From Rotaria socialis (taxonomy: Eukaryota; Rotifera; Eurotatoria; Philodinida; Philodinidae): a stretch of 64,000 nt of DNA. Below the pieces are notes generated by a model, which was not told where the DNA came from, ran no database searches, and saw only the letters and a program-made list of their open reading frames with translations. The translations under genes were made by a program, and so were the position numbers. Below are positions 23,690 to 37,156 of this stretch, piece by piece. Location of the stretch: contig CAJNYU010002703.1 in NCBI GenBank assembly GCA_905331475.1, forward strand, positions 62,001 to 126,000. Direction: 5' to 3'. Every line of letters starts with the position of its first letter. Position 1 is the stretch's first letter.

Positions 23690-26600
23690 ATGGCTCTTCG
23701 ATTACTTCTATCGAATCGTTTAACAATACCTCAACGAAATTCATGGACAAGATTTTCTCGTTATTATACACCACTTGCATTTGAATATCGTTCAATAACA
23801 CCTACCAATTCATCTATATATTCTCATCAACATACATACCGTACATCATTACTATCAACACATCGTCAATATCATCTTTCGTTTAAATTTGCTTCATCAT
23901 CAAATCCATCAGGTTCAAAAGATGGCAATACTCCATCATCTTCAAATGATGGTAAAAATCGAAATGATGATGATCATGATGCTGACGGAATTCATGAACC
24001 TACTGATAATACGGTTCCAGTCGTTATTCAAGCAGGAAATCCACTGATGCCAGTTGAAGTACCAGAAAATTATCCAATTGTTCCATTGATACCAGTTTCA
24101 CGTCATCCATTATTTCCAAAATTTATAAAAATGCTTGAAATCACAAACAAAGATTTAATGGAATTGATACGACGAAAAGTAAAATTGAATCAACCGTATG
24201 CTGGCATATTTTTACGTAAGGAAACATCAACAACAGATGAAAAATCATCTACAAGCGAACCGAAAACACCTGAATCAATGAAAGATAAACTGATGAAAAC
24301 AGTAACAGCAGATGTAGTTAAAAATCTTGATGAAATTTATCAAATTGGTTCATTTGTACAAATTCATGAAGTACATGATATGGGTGATCGTTTACGAATG
24401 ATTGTTATGGCTCATCGACGAATTAAAATTGTTGGTATCGCACCAGATGATGTAGCCATTGAAGATGTAGATCGACGACGTGCTCAACCAAAATCAAATG
24501 GTAATCGTAGACGACCAAGACGAAAAGGTTCATTAGATATAGATGATTCTGTTATAGCAGAAGAAACATCTACTGAGCCTTCACCACCATCACCAACTGA
24601 CAAACAAGAACCCATTGTAGTCAATAAAATTTTAATGATCGATACAGAAAATGTTATACATGATGATTACGAACAAACACCCGAACTTAAGGTATGATAG
24701 CATCTACGACGATAATCAATGTAAGTTAATTTTTCAGGCCATCACTGCAGAACTTGTCAAAACTATTCGAGATATTGTTGCATTAAATCCATTCTACAGG
24801 TAAAAAATAGAAAAGTTTTATAATGAAACCTGAAAGTTTTTTTTTCTCTCCAGAGAATCAATTGCTGCACTTATTCATAGTGGTCAACGAGCTGATCACC
24901 CTGTATATTTAAGTGATTTAGGGGCAGCTCTTACAAGTGCTGAAGGTGAAGAACAACAAGCTATTATGGAAGAAATGAATGTAAATATCTATTGTCTATA
25001 GAGAAATCTATTTTTTTTAATTTTATTTACCTAGATTCCAAATAGATTAATGCTTACATTAAATTTATTAAAAAAAGAATTAGAAATGAGTCGTCTTCAA
25101 CAGAAAATTGGTAAAGAAGTTGAAGACAAAGTGAATAAACAACATAGAAAATTTATGTTAATGGAACAATTGCGTGTTATTAAAAAAGAATTAGGACTTG
25201 AAAAAGATGATAAAGAAGCAATGAATGATAAATTTCGTACGAGACTAAAAGTATTGACTTTTTTTATTATATTCTAAAGTCAAATTTTCATTTTTAGGAA
25301 CTTACTATACCACCACATGTTAAAACAGTTATTGATGAAGAATTAGATCGATTAAATGTTCTTGAAAAACATTCAGCTGAATTTAAGTTCGTTTGATCTT
25401 AGGTTCCAACGAACAACGTTTTTGATTATATCCTATATTTTTGTGTCTAGTATTTGTACAAATTATCTTGATTGGTTAACCAATATTCCATGGGGTAAAA
25501 TAAGTGAAGAGAAAACTGATCTTGATCGTGCACAAATTATACTCGATGAAGATCATCATGGAATGGAAGATATTAAGAAACGAATTCTTGTAAAAAAAAA
25601 AATTTTTCGAGCTAAGAAAAGTGAGAGACTTGCTTTTAGGAATTTATTGCTGTAAGTCATTTGAAAAAATCAACACATGGAAAAATTCTTTGTTTCTATG
25701 GGCCACCTGGTGTTGGAAAAGTAAGTCGATTCAAAAGATATTTTTATCTGTCAATCTACAGAAAATAAAAATTTAGACTAGTGTGGCTAAATCAATTGCA
25801 CGTGCACTTAATCGAGAAGTAAACTAATTTTGTATTTTAAAACCAATTGAAATCGAATTTTTGCTCTCTAGTATTTTCGATTTAGTGTAGGAGGAATGCA
25901 TGATACTGCAGAAATTAAAGGTCATCGTCGAACTTATGTCGGTGCCATGCCAGGAAAAATGATTCAATGTTTAAAAAAAACGAAAACAGAAAATCCACTT
26001 GTATTAATTGATGAAATCGATAAAATTGGTCGTGGTGGTTTTCATGGTGATCCATCAGCTGCTCTACTTGAAATGCTTGATCCCGAACAGAATGCAAATT
26101 TTCTTGATCATTATCTTGATGTTCCTATTGATCTATCCAAAGTATTGATGTCTAGATATTGAAAAGCATCTATAAAATTTTATCATTTTAGGTACTATTT
26201 ATATGTACAGCTAATGTTCTTGATACTATTCCTGAACCATTGCGAGATCGTATGGAAGTTATTGAAGTATCTGGATATGTTGCTGAAGAAAAATTAGCTA
26301 TTGCAAAAGTATTTATTTTATTCATCACGATAAACATTTATAGGTGCAAAATCTTAAATTTAGAATTATTTAATTCCACAAGCAAGTAAACAAACAGCTA
26401 TTAAGAGCGATATTATTGAAATAACTGATAAAGCTTTGATGTATCTCATAAAAGCTTATTGTCGTGAAAGTGGCGTTCGAAATTTACAAAAACATATTGA
26501 AAAAGTAAATGAAAATTAGTTTTCCTTTGTTTTTTTAAATGACAATAAATTTATAGATATTCCGAAAAGTTGCCTTCAAAGTTGTTAAAGAAGGTGAAAA

Positions 26601-27441
26601 GAAAATGATTATTGATGAAGGAAATCTTCACGAGTTCGTTGGAAAACCAGTATATACATCCGATAGAATGTATGAATTAACACCACCGGGTGTTTCTATG
26701 GGCCTTGCATGGACAGCTAATGGTATGTGGAATTGTGACACAGAATAAAGAAATGTCTGATAATTTTTAGGTGGAAGTGTGCTTTTCATCGAATCACGTT
26801 TTACTAATCCTATCGATGCGTTCGATGTATCGAGCAGTGATGAAAAAGCTGATAAAACTAGTGGAGCATCTGGTAGTTTAATATTAACAGGTAAATTAGG
26901 TGATGTTATGAAAGAAAGTTGTACAATTGCGTTAACTTATGCAAAATCATTTTTACAACAACTCGATCCAAAGAATCGATCATTACGTGTTGGTCATATA
27001 CATGTACACGTGCCAGAAGTAAGTATCGAAAAAAATGACATATCTTATTTTTCTCAATTATTTATTATTAGGGAGCAACACCAAAAGATGGTCCATCAGC
27101 TGGCTGTACAATAGTAACAGCACTTCTATCACTTGGCTTAAATAAACCAATAAGACAAGATGTTGCTATGACTGGTGAAGTATCATTAACTGGTCGAGTT
27201 TTGCCAGTTGGTGGTATAAAAGAAAAAGTCATTGCTGTATGTTTAAATTTAGATTTTTAATCCCATTTATTTTAGTTAACTTTATTTCTAGGCCAAACGA
27301 GCAAACGTTCATACAGTTATACTACCGTACGAAAATCAAAAAGATTATAACGACCTTCAAGATTTCATTAAAGATGGGCTCATCGTTCATTTTGCTAAAA
27401 CATACGCTGATGTTTATAAAATTATATTCGATGATCAATAA
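23690..27441 (+). CDS. LONP1: Mitochondrial Lon protease
   Basis: Fifteen exons sum to 3015 nt (1004 residues). An Arg/Ser/Tyr-rich N-terminus looks like a mitochondrial presequence. The LON substrate-binding domain follows ([13 protein letters not shown]...IFLRKE), with an internal charged insertion. The AAA+ module has Walker A GPPGVGKTS, the preceding pore region [20 protein letters not shown] and Walker [12 protein letters not shown]. The protease domain contains the catalytic Ser in [10 protein letters not shown] and the Lys in VGGIKEKV. Lon degrades oxidised or misfolded matrix proteins and binds mtDNA. The start at 23690 was preferred over 23630 because a splice acceptor separates the two. 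One intron (25387-25450) uses the unusual donor GTTCGT. Confidence 0.95.
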
Positions 27442-28125
27442 ACAGCAAAAATGATTACTATGTAAACATGAAAACTATTGAAAAAAAAAAGTTTTTTTTG
27501 CATCGTCAATAGCTTGTTTTTTTGTTTTTTTTTGTTCTGTTCTCTGTTATCCATTTTTCATTCTTTAATACATTATATATTTGGCAGTCCTTTGTTAGCT
27601 AAGATATAAAAAAAAAATACCAATTAGTAATATAACGAACAAGTAGATGATCATAAGACACACCCTCAACGGGTTCGACCCCCCTGATTTATGTCTGACG
27701 TCATTCTAGTTTGTTTTTCTTCTTCCGACATCAAGACTTAAAGGAAGAGAGTGAGCAAAAAAAGCGGTTGACGCGAGTCTTTTATTTTTCTGGAAGCAAT
27801 CAGTAATGCGGTGTGAGTAGAACATACGCTTGTTGCTCTTTATTATTTTTCACGAGAAAAGAAAAAAAATGGATTGGCATTGGTTGATGATATTTCTTTT
27901 TGTTTGCTTGTACTCTCTCTCTCTCTCTCTCCGTTTCGCCTTGTACAATCGTAGAGAAAAACATTGAGGCCTATTTATAAGCCATCGTTCTCTTGTGCTA
28001 CAATCATTTGCAATTTTGAGGTAAGAAAAATACAATGTATCGAAAAAACGTTTTGAAGACAATTGTAAAAATAGTATCTTTCTTTTGAAAGATAGAAACA
28101 GTGAGTTTTGATTCCATTTCCAGAT
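27442..28125. other. Intergenic region Lon/GDH1
   Basis: Holds poly-T/poly-A tracts after Lon and a (TC)n microsatellite at about 27913-27931. The 5' flank of GDH1 ends with the acceptor TTTCCAG right before its ATG. No gene was seen. Confidence 0.5.
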
Positions 28126-30179
28126 ATGTCGATTCTATCACGAGCTGTGTGCAATCACACGGGATCATTAAAAATAAATGCTACATGGAATCCTATGTAT
28201 CGATTGATCAATAGTATTCGATCTTCATCAACAGATTCGACAGATGAACAAGAAGATCCCGGGTATTGATTTATGATTAAAGATTTTCTCTGCTTATTTG
28301 AATAAGCATTTTTCTTCAATAGATCTGGTTTCTATACTATGGTAGAGAAATTTTATGATCGCGCAGCTAAACTTCTTGAAGATAAATTAGTCAATGATAT
28401 GCACAAATCTAAATTAAGCGAAGAACAAAAGCGTATAAAAGTAAGAGGAGTATTAACTATGATGAAACCACCCAATTATGTTTTGGCGATCACATTTCCT
28501 ATTCGACGGGATAATGGTGAATGGGACATGATTGAAGCATGGCGAGCTCAACATTCATTACATCGAACACCATGTAAAGGTGGTATTCGATATTCCATGG
28601 ATGTCAATTTAGATGAAGTCAAAGCATTAGCTGCTTTAATGACATTTAAATGTGCTTGTGTAAATGTACCATTCGGAGGTGCCAAAGCCGGTGTTAGAAT
28701 CAATCCAAAAGGTAAACAAAAATAAGAAACCGTATAAATTGATTTCTATGTTTTTACTATTATAGAATGGTCGGAAACGGAATTGGAACGTATTACACGA
28801 CGTTTAACAGTTGAATTAGCTAAAAAAGGTTTTATTGGACCTGGTATTGATGTTCCAGCGCCAGATATGGGTACGGGTGAACGTGAAATGGCTTGGATAG
28901 CTGATACATATGCATCGACTGTCGGCTGGGAAGATTTAAATGCATATGCATGTATTACTGGTAAACCTATTTTACAAGGTGGTATTCATGGACGAACATC
29001 TGCTACGGGTCGTGGTTTATATCATGGTGTAAATAATTTTGTTAATGAAAAATTCTATATGGATAAAATTGGCTTGACAACTGGTTTAGCTGGAAAAACA
29101 TTTATTGTTCAAGTAATTTATGAAGAAAAAAACATGTAGAAAGAACTTCTTATTTTTTCGTTTTAGGGTGCTGGTAATGTCGGTTACCATTCTATGCGTT
29201 ATTTAACACGACATGGTGCAAAATGTGTTGGTGTTCTTGAATGGGACGGAGGTATTGTTAATCCAGATGGTATTGATCCAATAGCATTAGGAGAATATAA
29301 ATTTGAGCATGGAACGATTGTTGGATTTCCAGGCGCTAGAGCTTATGATAAAGATCCAAAAGAAGATCTACTTTGTGAAGCATGTGATATTCTTATACCA
29401 GCTGCTAGTGAACAACAAATAACATCGAAGAATGCTAGACGAATCCGAGCAAAGGTTAGTTTAACTTTCAAGTTTTCTAAAGAAACCAACTTCTTTTTTT
29501 GTTTCTCTCATTTTAAATCAGATCATCGCTGAAGGCGCCAATGGACCAACAACACCAGCAGCAGATAAAATTCTGCTTGAAAAAAATGTTTTAGTCATTC
29601 CTGATATGTATGTTGTAAGTATATTGACTTTGGTAAGAAAGAAAAAAGGTGATTGATTATCTTACAGAATGCCGGTGGTGTTACAGTATCGTATTTTGAA
29701 TGGCTTAAAAATCTTCAACATACATCCTACGGTCGATTGACATTTAAATATCAACGAGACACAAATTATTCGCTTCTTGGTAAAACGAATAATCTTTTTT
29801 TAATGCAATTGTTGTTCTTCTTCTTCTATTTAGAAAGTGTTCAGAGTTCATTAGAAGCTAAATTTGGTAAAATGGGAGGAAAAATTCCAATTGTGAGTAG
29901 GAAACATTTTTCGATAACATGAAAAAAACGACAACTATTTTCTACTCTACCGTGTCTTAGTTACCAAGTAAATCATTTTCTAAACGTATGGCTGGTGCAT
30001 CGGAAAAGGATATTGTTCATTCTGGTCTTGAACAAACCATGGAAAAATCTGCACGTGCTATTATGGAAACAGCTCAAGCGTACAAATTAGATTTAGATTT
30101 ACGCACAGCTGCCTATGTAACATCTTTAGAAAAAATTTACAATGTCTATTCAGCCGCTGGTATGACCTTTGGCGTTTAA
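28126..30179 (+). CDS. Glutamate dehydrogenase, tandem copy 1
   Basis: Eight exons (28126-28262, 28323-28711, 28766-29112, 29167-29454, 29522-29614, 29668-29779, 29834-29892, 29961-30179) sum to 1644 nt, 547 residues. It is the animal hexameric type: [20 protein letters not shown], the active-site block [36 protein letters not shown], the Rossmann motif [26 protein letters not shown] and the C-terminal [16 protein letters not shown]. It interconverts glutamate and 2-oxoglutarate; the Ser/Arg-rich N-terminus suggests mitochondria. The start is the first Met after the acceptor TTTCCAG. Its tandem partner follows after 179 bp. Confidence 0.95.
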
Positions 30180-30358
30180 TAATTGATCAGTATTGAATTA
30201 AAAAAACGAATTAAAATTTTTTTTTTTCTGTTTTCAAGTAACGAGAGCTAAACAAAAAATAGTGTCTTTGTTGTATACTTTTTAATTTTCCAAGTTTATT
30301 TTAATTGACAAAAGCAAATGACCGATCCAATTCGAATAAATGTATTTTTAGATAAACC

Positions 30359-32382
30359 ATGTTGAAAGCAGGAATACGTCATAGTAAAACATTACAACAA
30401 GCATCGACGTATTCGATTATTCGTTTTTCATCTCATGCGTCAACACAAAAACAAAGTGGACATGGCAACTCTGGCTTTTATCGACAAGTGGAATTATTTT
30501 ATGATCGCGCAGCAAAAATACTCGAAGAAAAATTAGTTGCCGATATGCACAAATCGAAATTAACAGAAGATATGAAGCGTAAAAAAGTTCGAGGAATATT
30601 AAAAATGATTAAACCATGCAATCATGTTTTGGAAATTCGATTTCCTATACGAAAAGACAATGGAGAATTGCAGATGATTGAAGCATATCGTGCACAACAT
30701 TCACAACATCGAACACCATGTAAAGGTGGTATTCGATATTCCCTGGATGTCAATTTAGATGAAGTCAAAGCTTTAGCTGCTTTAATGACATACAAATGTG
30801 CTTGTGTTGATGTTCCGTTCGGTGGAGGAAAAGCTGGTGTTAAGATTAATCCAAAAGGTAAATAAATAATCAGGAAGCAATTGTTCACTGTAATTTTCAA
30901 TGCCTATTATTTTGTAGAATGGTCTGAAAAAGAATTGGAACGTATTACACGACGTTTAACAGTTGAATTAGCTAAAAAAGGCTTCATTGGACCTGGCATT
31001 GATGTTCCAGCGCCAGATATGGGCACGGGTGAACGTGAAATGGCTTGGATTGCTGACACCTATGCATCGACCGTTGGCTGGGAAGATATTCATGCATATG
31101 GTTGTGTGACAGGTAAACCTATTCTCAGCGGTGGCATCCATGGACGAACATCTGCTACGGGTCGTGGTTTATATCATGGTGTAGATAATTTTGTTAATGA
31201 AGCTTTATTTATGTAATTAAATAACAAAGACAATTTTTAGATTCTTTCATTTTTAAGTTATGATTTAGGGGAATGGTTGGTCTTCTACCGGGTCTTGCTG
31301 GTAAAACATTTATTGTTCAAGTAATTTATGAAGAAGAAACACATAGAAAGAAATTATTATTCTTTATTTCTAGGGTGTTGGTAATGTTGGTTATCATTCA
31401 ATGCGTTATTTAACACGACACGGTGCAAAATGTGTTGGCATACTTGAATGGGATGGAGCCATTGTTAATCCAAATGGTATTGATCCAAAAGCATTAGAAG
31501 AATATAAACTTGAACGTGGAACCATTGTTGGATTTCCAGGTGCGCAACCTTATGATAAAGATCCAAAAGAATTACTCTGTGAACAATGTGATATTCTGAT
31601 ACCAGCTGCAAGCGAACAACAGATCACAGTTGATAATGCACATCGTATTAAAGCTCGTATTATCGCTGAAGTAAAACGTTGTTTTTTACCTTTCTTTTTC
31701 AATGTTGAATTCTTTTTTTCAATATTTGTAGGGTGCTAATGGTCCAACAACACCAGAAGCTGATCAAATTCTAATGAATAATAATGTACTGGTCATTCCA
31801 GGTATATTGAAAACTAGATAAGATAAGAATTTTCTAACTAATTTCTTATAGATCTATATATCAATGCTGGTGGTGTCACAGTCTCGTATTTTGAATGGTT
31901 AAAAAATTTAAGTCATGTCAGTTATGGTCGATTAACATTTAAATATCAACGTGATACAAATTATTCACTTCTCGGTACATTTTTTCTAAATAGACTTTTT
32001 CCAAGTATTTTGTTTTGTTAATTTTCTTTTTTCTTAGAATCTGTACAAGGTTCATTGGAAGAAAAATTTGGTAAAATGGGAGGCAAAATTCCAATTGTGA
32101 GTAGAAAACATTTTTCAACAACAAGAAAAAATCACAATCATTTTCTGTCTTATCGTGTCTTAGTTGCCAAGTGAAGAATTTTCTAAACGTATGGCTGGTG
32201 CATCAGAAAAAGATATCGTACATTCCGGTCTTGAACAAACTATGGAAAAATCTGCACGTGCTATTATGGAAACATCGTTGCGTTATAAACTTGGACTTGA
32301 CATTCGTACAGCAGCATATGTCAATGCGATTGAAAAGATCTATAATATTTATGTTAGTGCTGGTATTACATTTGGAGGATAG
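30359..32382 (+). CDS. Glutamate dehydrogenase, tandem copy 2
   Basis: Eight exons (30359-30857, 30918-31212, 31269-31320, 31374-31670, 31732-31801, 31852-31974, 32038-32096, 32164-32382) sum to 1614 nt, 537 residues. It has the same motifs as copy 1, with [30 protein letters not shown] and [15 protein letters not shown]. Relative to copy 1 it lacks the N-terminal intron, has an extra intron after the NEALFM block, and has two introns displaced (at IIAE/GANG and at VIPD/LYIN). The acceptor TTTTTAG sits 7 bases before the ATG, and the gap to copy 1 is only 179 bp, so trans-spliced operon expression is possible. Confidence 0.95.
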
Positions 32383-33769
32383 ATTGGTTGTATTTTGTTC
32401 GTAAATTTGTTTTCTTTTTCGTCATAGAATAAAAAGTGAATTCTTCTTTTTTTCTGTATCAATTATTTTCTGTCATCATTCCCAATTAAATTTTATTTTT
32501 TACATTACTTATTTTCTAATAATATTTTCATGGTCAATCGCGTGGTGTTCTTTTTATTATTATCGTATTGACAAAAAATAAAACTTATTCAAATCGATTT
32601 ATGTAAAATAAATTTCCGAATTTTTACTTTCATGACCACACCCACATTGTAAATCGAATAGATGGAATTAAGTATACCATCCACTCTATTCAACAATTTT
32701 TGAAATGAGCTTTGTAGAAAATGTTTTATGGTTGTCATGGAAGACCTACGAAACGCACTTTCTATGGGATCAATCTTCATTCGTAAAAACTCTCAATAAA
32801 TTTACAAAGACAAATTTAATTATTTGATTGATTGAAATGTCATATTCCATTGCTTTTCCCTCATGATTATTCAAAGAAGGATTGTATAAACTTTCTAAAA
32901 AGCTTAATATAACGCATATTTCAGTTCGGCTTCTGGTATTATTCTAAAGCAAAACGTCACACTTGCCAGTTAGAACATTCCTTTCGTCAATTCATCAGCA
33001 ACAGTCTGAATCCAATATTGATCTGCAAACTAATTTGACCTCCAAGATCGAACCTTCATCTCAATTAGGACGCTTATAGATATGTATATATCTGTAAGTT
33101 TCTACTATTTAGATGATTAGCTTTCCCTTTTCTTGAATTTCTGTCTATAATTGGTATACGATTACCAAGTAAATTATGATGCAATAGTGGTAAACAGAAT
33201 AATAAATACGATGATGGTTATGCAAATAGTCCTTCATGTTCATAAGAATATACTCATCAATTGATATATATATATATATAAATTTCTAGTTGAATAATTA
33301 GCAGTTCAATCTGTTGGATATATATTCATATTATACATTGATGTCAAATAGATCTGCTTACATAAATCAGATAGAAAACAGATGAACTCATTCATCTTGT
33401 CATGACATTCATTTTCTTTTATTTAATTTCTTTGATATAAATATTATTTTATACAAATAAACAGCAACGTGATAATAAAAAAAGTTTAGTAATAATAATA
33501 ATAAAAGATGAAGATTGTATTACAGAACTATTCAATGAGAACAAACAAACAAACAAACAAACAATAGATAGATATAAAGATAAATGATAAGACAACAGCC
33601 TTAAAAAGGAAAGAAAACAAAAGATTTCTACTAATCACCGGCAATGGCTGTCGATAGAGTATATTAGGTTTTTTTTTCTACAAAGATAACTAAAGCGAAG
33701 AACAAAAACACTAGCCTATAGATTTTATTTTTCTTCTCTCGAATCAATTTTTTTCAAGTACATCCTTAT
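32383..33769. other. Intergenic DNA between GDH2 and claudin-like copy B
   Basis: AT-rich with no gene recognised. The stretch at about 33505-33530 (GAAGATTGTATTACAGAA) matches 3' flanking sequence of copy A near 215-235, so the duplicated unit extends beyond the coding region. Confidence 0.5.
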
Positions 33770-34842
33770 TCATTCATCATATGGACTTGTATGAACAATC
33801 GCATATTTATCATTCTTAATATGTATTCGAAACTTCGATTTATCCGTTTGTAATCCACAACAGAAACAGCAACTAAGGATTGTTGTAAATAAATTTGTAC
33901 CAATAGCAGCGACTACAATCCAAAAAGCTAAACCTAAACGCTCGACATTAATAATCCATGGATTTAATGCTAGAATTAACGATTGATTTTGATTTAATTC
34001 ATATGTAAAATCAGGTCGATATGTACGTTCATATATCCATTCGTATAAAAATATTCCTAAACCACCCGAACCACTTATAAATGACAATAAGGAGAATAAA
34101 CTAACGAATGCAAATGGTATTGAATAAAATCGATCAATACAATTTACACAAAATAATATTAATAAAGACATTAATGTTAATAATGGTGCAGCAACAAATA
34201 AAAGAAGCATTACATAATGACGTAAGCGTTTTAAATAATGATGAAAATCTCGTGGTGATGTTGAATACGATGATAAATAGCGTGGTATATCTTCATTATC
34301 AATGGTTATTGGATGCCATATGCAATTTCCTTCTTTCCAATAGTAGCGTGTTTCATTGAATGGACGATTGCATCCATGTTCATCGGCATAGGATGGACAA
34401 TCGGGTATGTTATTGCATCTTTTCATCTGTATAGAAAAATATTTAAAAAAGAAAAACAATATTTTTTATAAATGAACATTCAAAAACATACGCAACATCC
34501 TGTTTCAGGACAGGTCGATGGCGAATCACATTGTGGACAATATAAATCTTTATTAGATTTTGATTTTATTGTAAATAAATAAAGCCATTTATAATCTATG
34601 CAATAACCAAATAGACCATAATGTGAACGAAATCCATGACGAATAAATAGACTTTCGAATTGAACGTTATTATTGTTATTTAATTCCATGTATTCTTCTT
34701 GTTGTTTATTTGTTGAATTGTGTTGATCCATTAAATTTTTATCAATAAAACTCCAACGTATACTTATTAATCCATAAGTATATAAACCAATGGATACCAG
34801 CATTGGCAAGACAATGTTGATAACAAGAATACTAACCTTCAT
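33770..34842 (-). CDS. Claudin-like four-TM protein with LDLa motif, copy B
   Basis: Two exons (34492-34842 and 33770-34426, phase-0 intron at the same position as copy A) encode 335 residues. The loop has HYGLFGYCIDYKW and the LDLa-like RCNNIPDCPSYADEHGC. The hydrophobic segments and C-terminal CCFCCGLQ block match copy A closely, while the loop is more diverged. The start at 34842 follows the acceptor TTCTTCAG, so an upstream in-frame Met (34905) was rejected. It lies in the same order and orientation relative to HSBP1 as copy A. Confidence 0.75.
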
Positions 34843-36784
34843 TATTGATTTGCTAATCTGAAGAAAAACAAATATATTTATAAAAAAATAATAATTGATA
34901 CTCATGCTGAGTATACGCTCTTAACTGGTGGTTCGGACAATTCATCATTTTCCATAAACAATATATAGGTCTCTCTCTCTCTTTCGTGAGGGATATTCTA
35001 CAATGACTGTTTGTTGAACGTTGTTAACCTTTTCTTTTCTTCTTCTTCTTTCGCTCTCTCGTTGAATGATTTCTTTTTCGTCTATTTTCGAGAAACATGT
35101 ACAGAAAAAAACGTATATTAAATAAAAGAAGCAAGGCACTAGCAGTTTACACAAGCACGTCGTTTTGCTAGTGTTCCTGTTCAATCGACCACTGTAAACG
35201 AAAGAAGGGCGCATAAACACTTACAATAGCAATCAATGAACGTATGTACATATGGGCGTGCATCTACCCCTACTGGCTAGTCATCACTCACGTGCATACA
35301 TGGATAAGTCGATTACGTATTCGTCATTCAATCTTATATCGTCGACACATATAAAATACGATGAATGGTTCATCTAATTTATTTGCGTATACCCACAATC
35401 CTTCGAGACTTCTACAGTTATACTAACTATATATAAATATATACACATACACAACACATGCAGTGTACAGGAGAGGTAATTTGAGGCAGACTGACATAAA
35501 ATATAAAAGAACAAAAATGTGCGTGACCACAAATCTTTTTCCAATTTGATGAAAGGCAACCATGATAGTGATTTATAATCTGTAATAGGTCGAAGGAGTT
35601 TTCATCAATACAATAGTGAATCCTTGAAAATCTTACGTAATAACTATGTTATCATTTATTATTTTAATACTAATAAAATGCAATCAAGCAGTACATCGAA
35701 AGATAGAGAAAAATGCCTATGATGATAAATATGATAACGTTAAAAAAAACTACATATTCATACTCACAGATAGGCAATGATTGAAAATAAAACAACGATA
35801 GCTGTAGGAGCACAAGAGAATGAATGACTGATGAAAGAGAGAATGAGAGAGAGAGAGAGAAGAGAAATAGGGGAGAAGAGGAAAAAGAGAGAAAAAAACC
35901 CAGATAAAGCCATCAATCGAGCTTCTGTGAACAAGTATTGACATAATACAATCCTAACGATAGTTTTATAGTAATATTTCAAATAATTGTTAGATTACAT
36001 GCAGGTTCTTAGATTAGTTAATTAGAATTTTGATGACTAGTATTGTCTACTGATTTGAACGAAAATCGATCATTGATTAATGATTGAGACAAAAATCATA
36101 CAGATGTTATTCATATTGAATCCGATGAATCGTTCATACAGAAAGTAATGCTAACCAGGATCATATGATCACATAGACTGAACAAGTTCGTCAGAGAACA
36201 ACTGACATTATTTGAATGCACATGTTCATAATCCCGGATTATTTTTGCATACATTAAGTTGAAGTATAAATGTTAAATACGAGAAAGTAATTTTAGCATG
36301 CTATTACGTTTTATTTAATAATAAGAACAACTCAATCCATGTTCAAGAATCATTTTTTGTTTCAATATTCTTTCTTTAAGTCCTTGAACAACGGCATCTA
36401 ATCTAATTGATGGCAAGGGCAAAAGACGAAGCTACCTTGATTGCATAGATTTACAACAAGGTCAATTGAATTGGTGTGATGAAATTATAGAGAACTCGTT
36501 CGATGAATAAACTGAAACAAGGATGAAACAAACAGACGACATCATATGTATGAAATATGAAATGATTGTCTATGTGAGTTCGTCTAGATTTATAATGTTA
36601 GTTAGCGCCGTCTGTCGATTGATTCATCGATTTGAACAGACCAACGCCTCTTATATTCTAAGAGAAAGAAGAAGAAGAAAAAAAAACGCCACAGCCACTT
36701 CGGTCAATCATTCGATTTTTTTCTCTTTGACACAACAACAGAACTTCATTTGGCATTTTCTATATATTTCGATAAAGAATCATC
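34843..36784. other. Intergenic region between claudin-like copy B and HSBP1 copy B
   Basis: About 1.9 kb with divergent promoters. It has TC/GA microsatellites (about 34970-34983 and 35845-35865). Patches resemble the copy A intergenic region. No further gene was recognised. Confidence 0.5.
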
Positions 36785-37156
36785 ATGACTGATACACGAA
36801 CCCTTTCTTCATCTTCGTCTTCAATAACAAATCATGTTAATGGTACAAATACAGTTTCATCAGCACCTTCTGATGTAAACAATGTCAACGGTTTAACAGA
36901 ATATGTAAGCTTTATTTTTATACGCAAATTTGATAATTTATTCCTCGATATGAAATAGGTGAATACAATATTTCGTCAAATGGAAGAAAAATTTCATACT
37001 GCAAGCGATCAAGTAATGAACCGTATGAACGAATTAGGTAGAAAAATTGATACACTGGAATCAAGTCTTGGTGATATTATTTCACATATTCCATCGGAAG
37101 AATCAGCAACAACAGGATCACCACAATCTGTAACAGCAACAACTGCACAACAATGA
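36785..37156 (+). CDS. HSBP1: Heat shock factor-binding protein 1, copy B
   Basis: Two exons (36785-36904 and 36959-37156) encode 105 residues with the intron at the same place as copy A. The coiled-coil core VNTIFRQMEEKFHTASDQVM, NRMNELGRKIDTLESSLGDI is intact. The N-terminal Ser/Asn region and the Thr/Gln tail differ from copy A, which points to an old duplication and not to alleles. Confidence 0.9.

Noticed and set aside
27664-27692. B-box-like GGGTTCGACCCCC
   Set aside because: No A box and no cloverleaf upstream; probably chance.
30622-30900. Minus-strand open frame across GDH2
   Set aside because: Shadow of the well-supported GDH exon on the plus strand.
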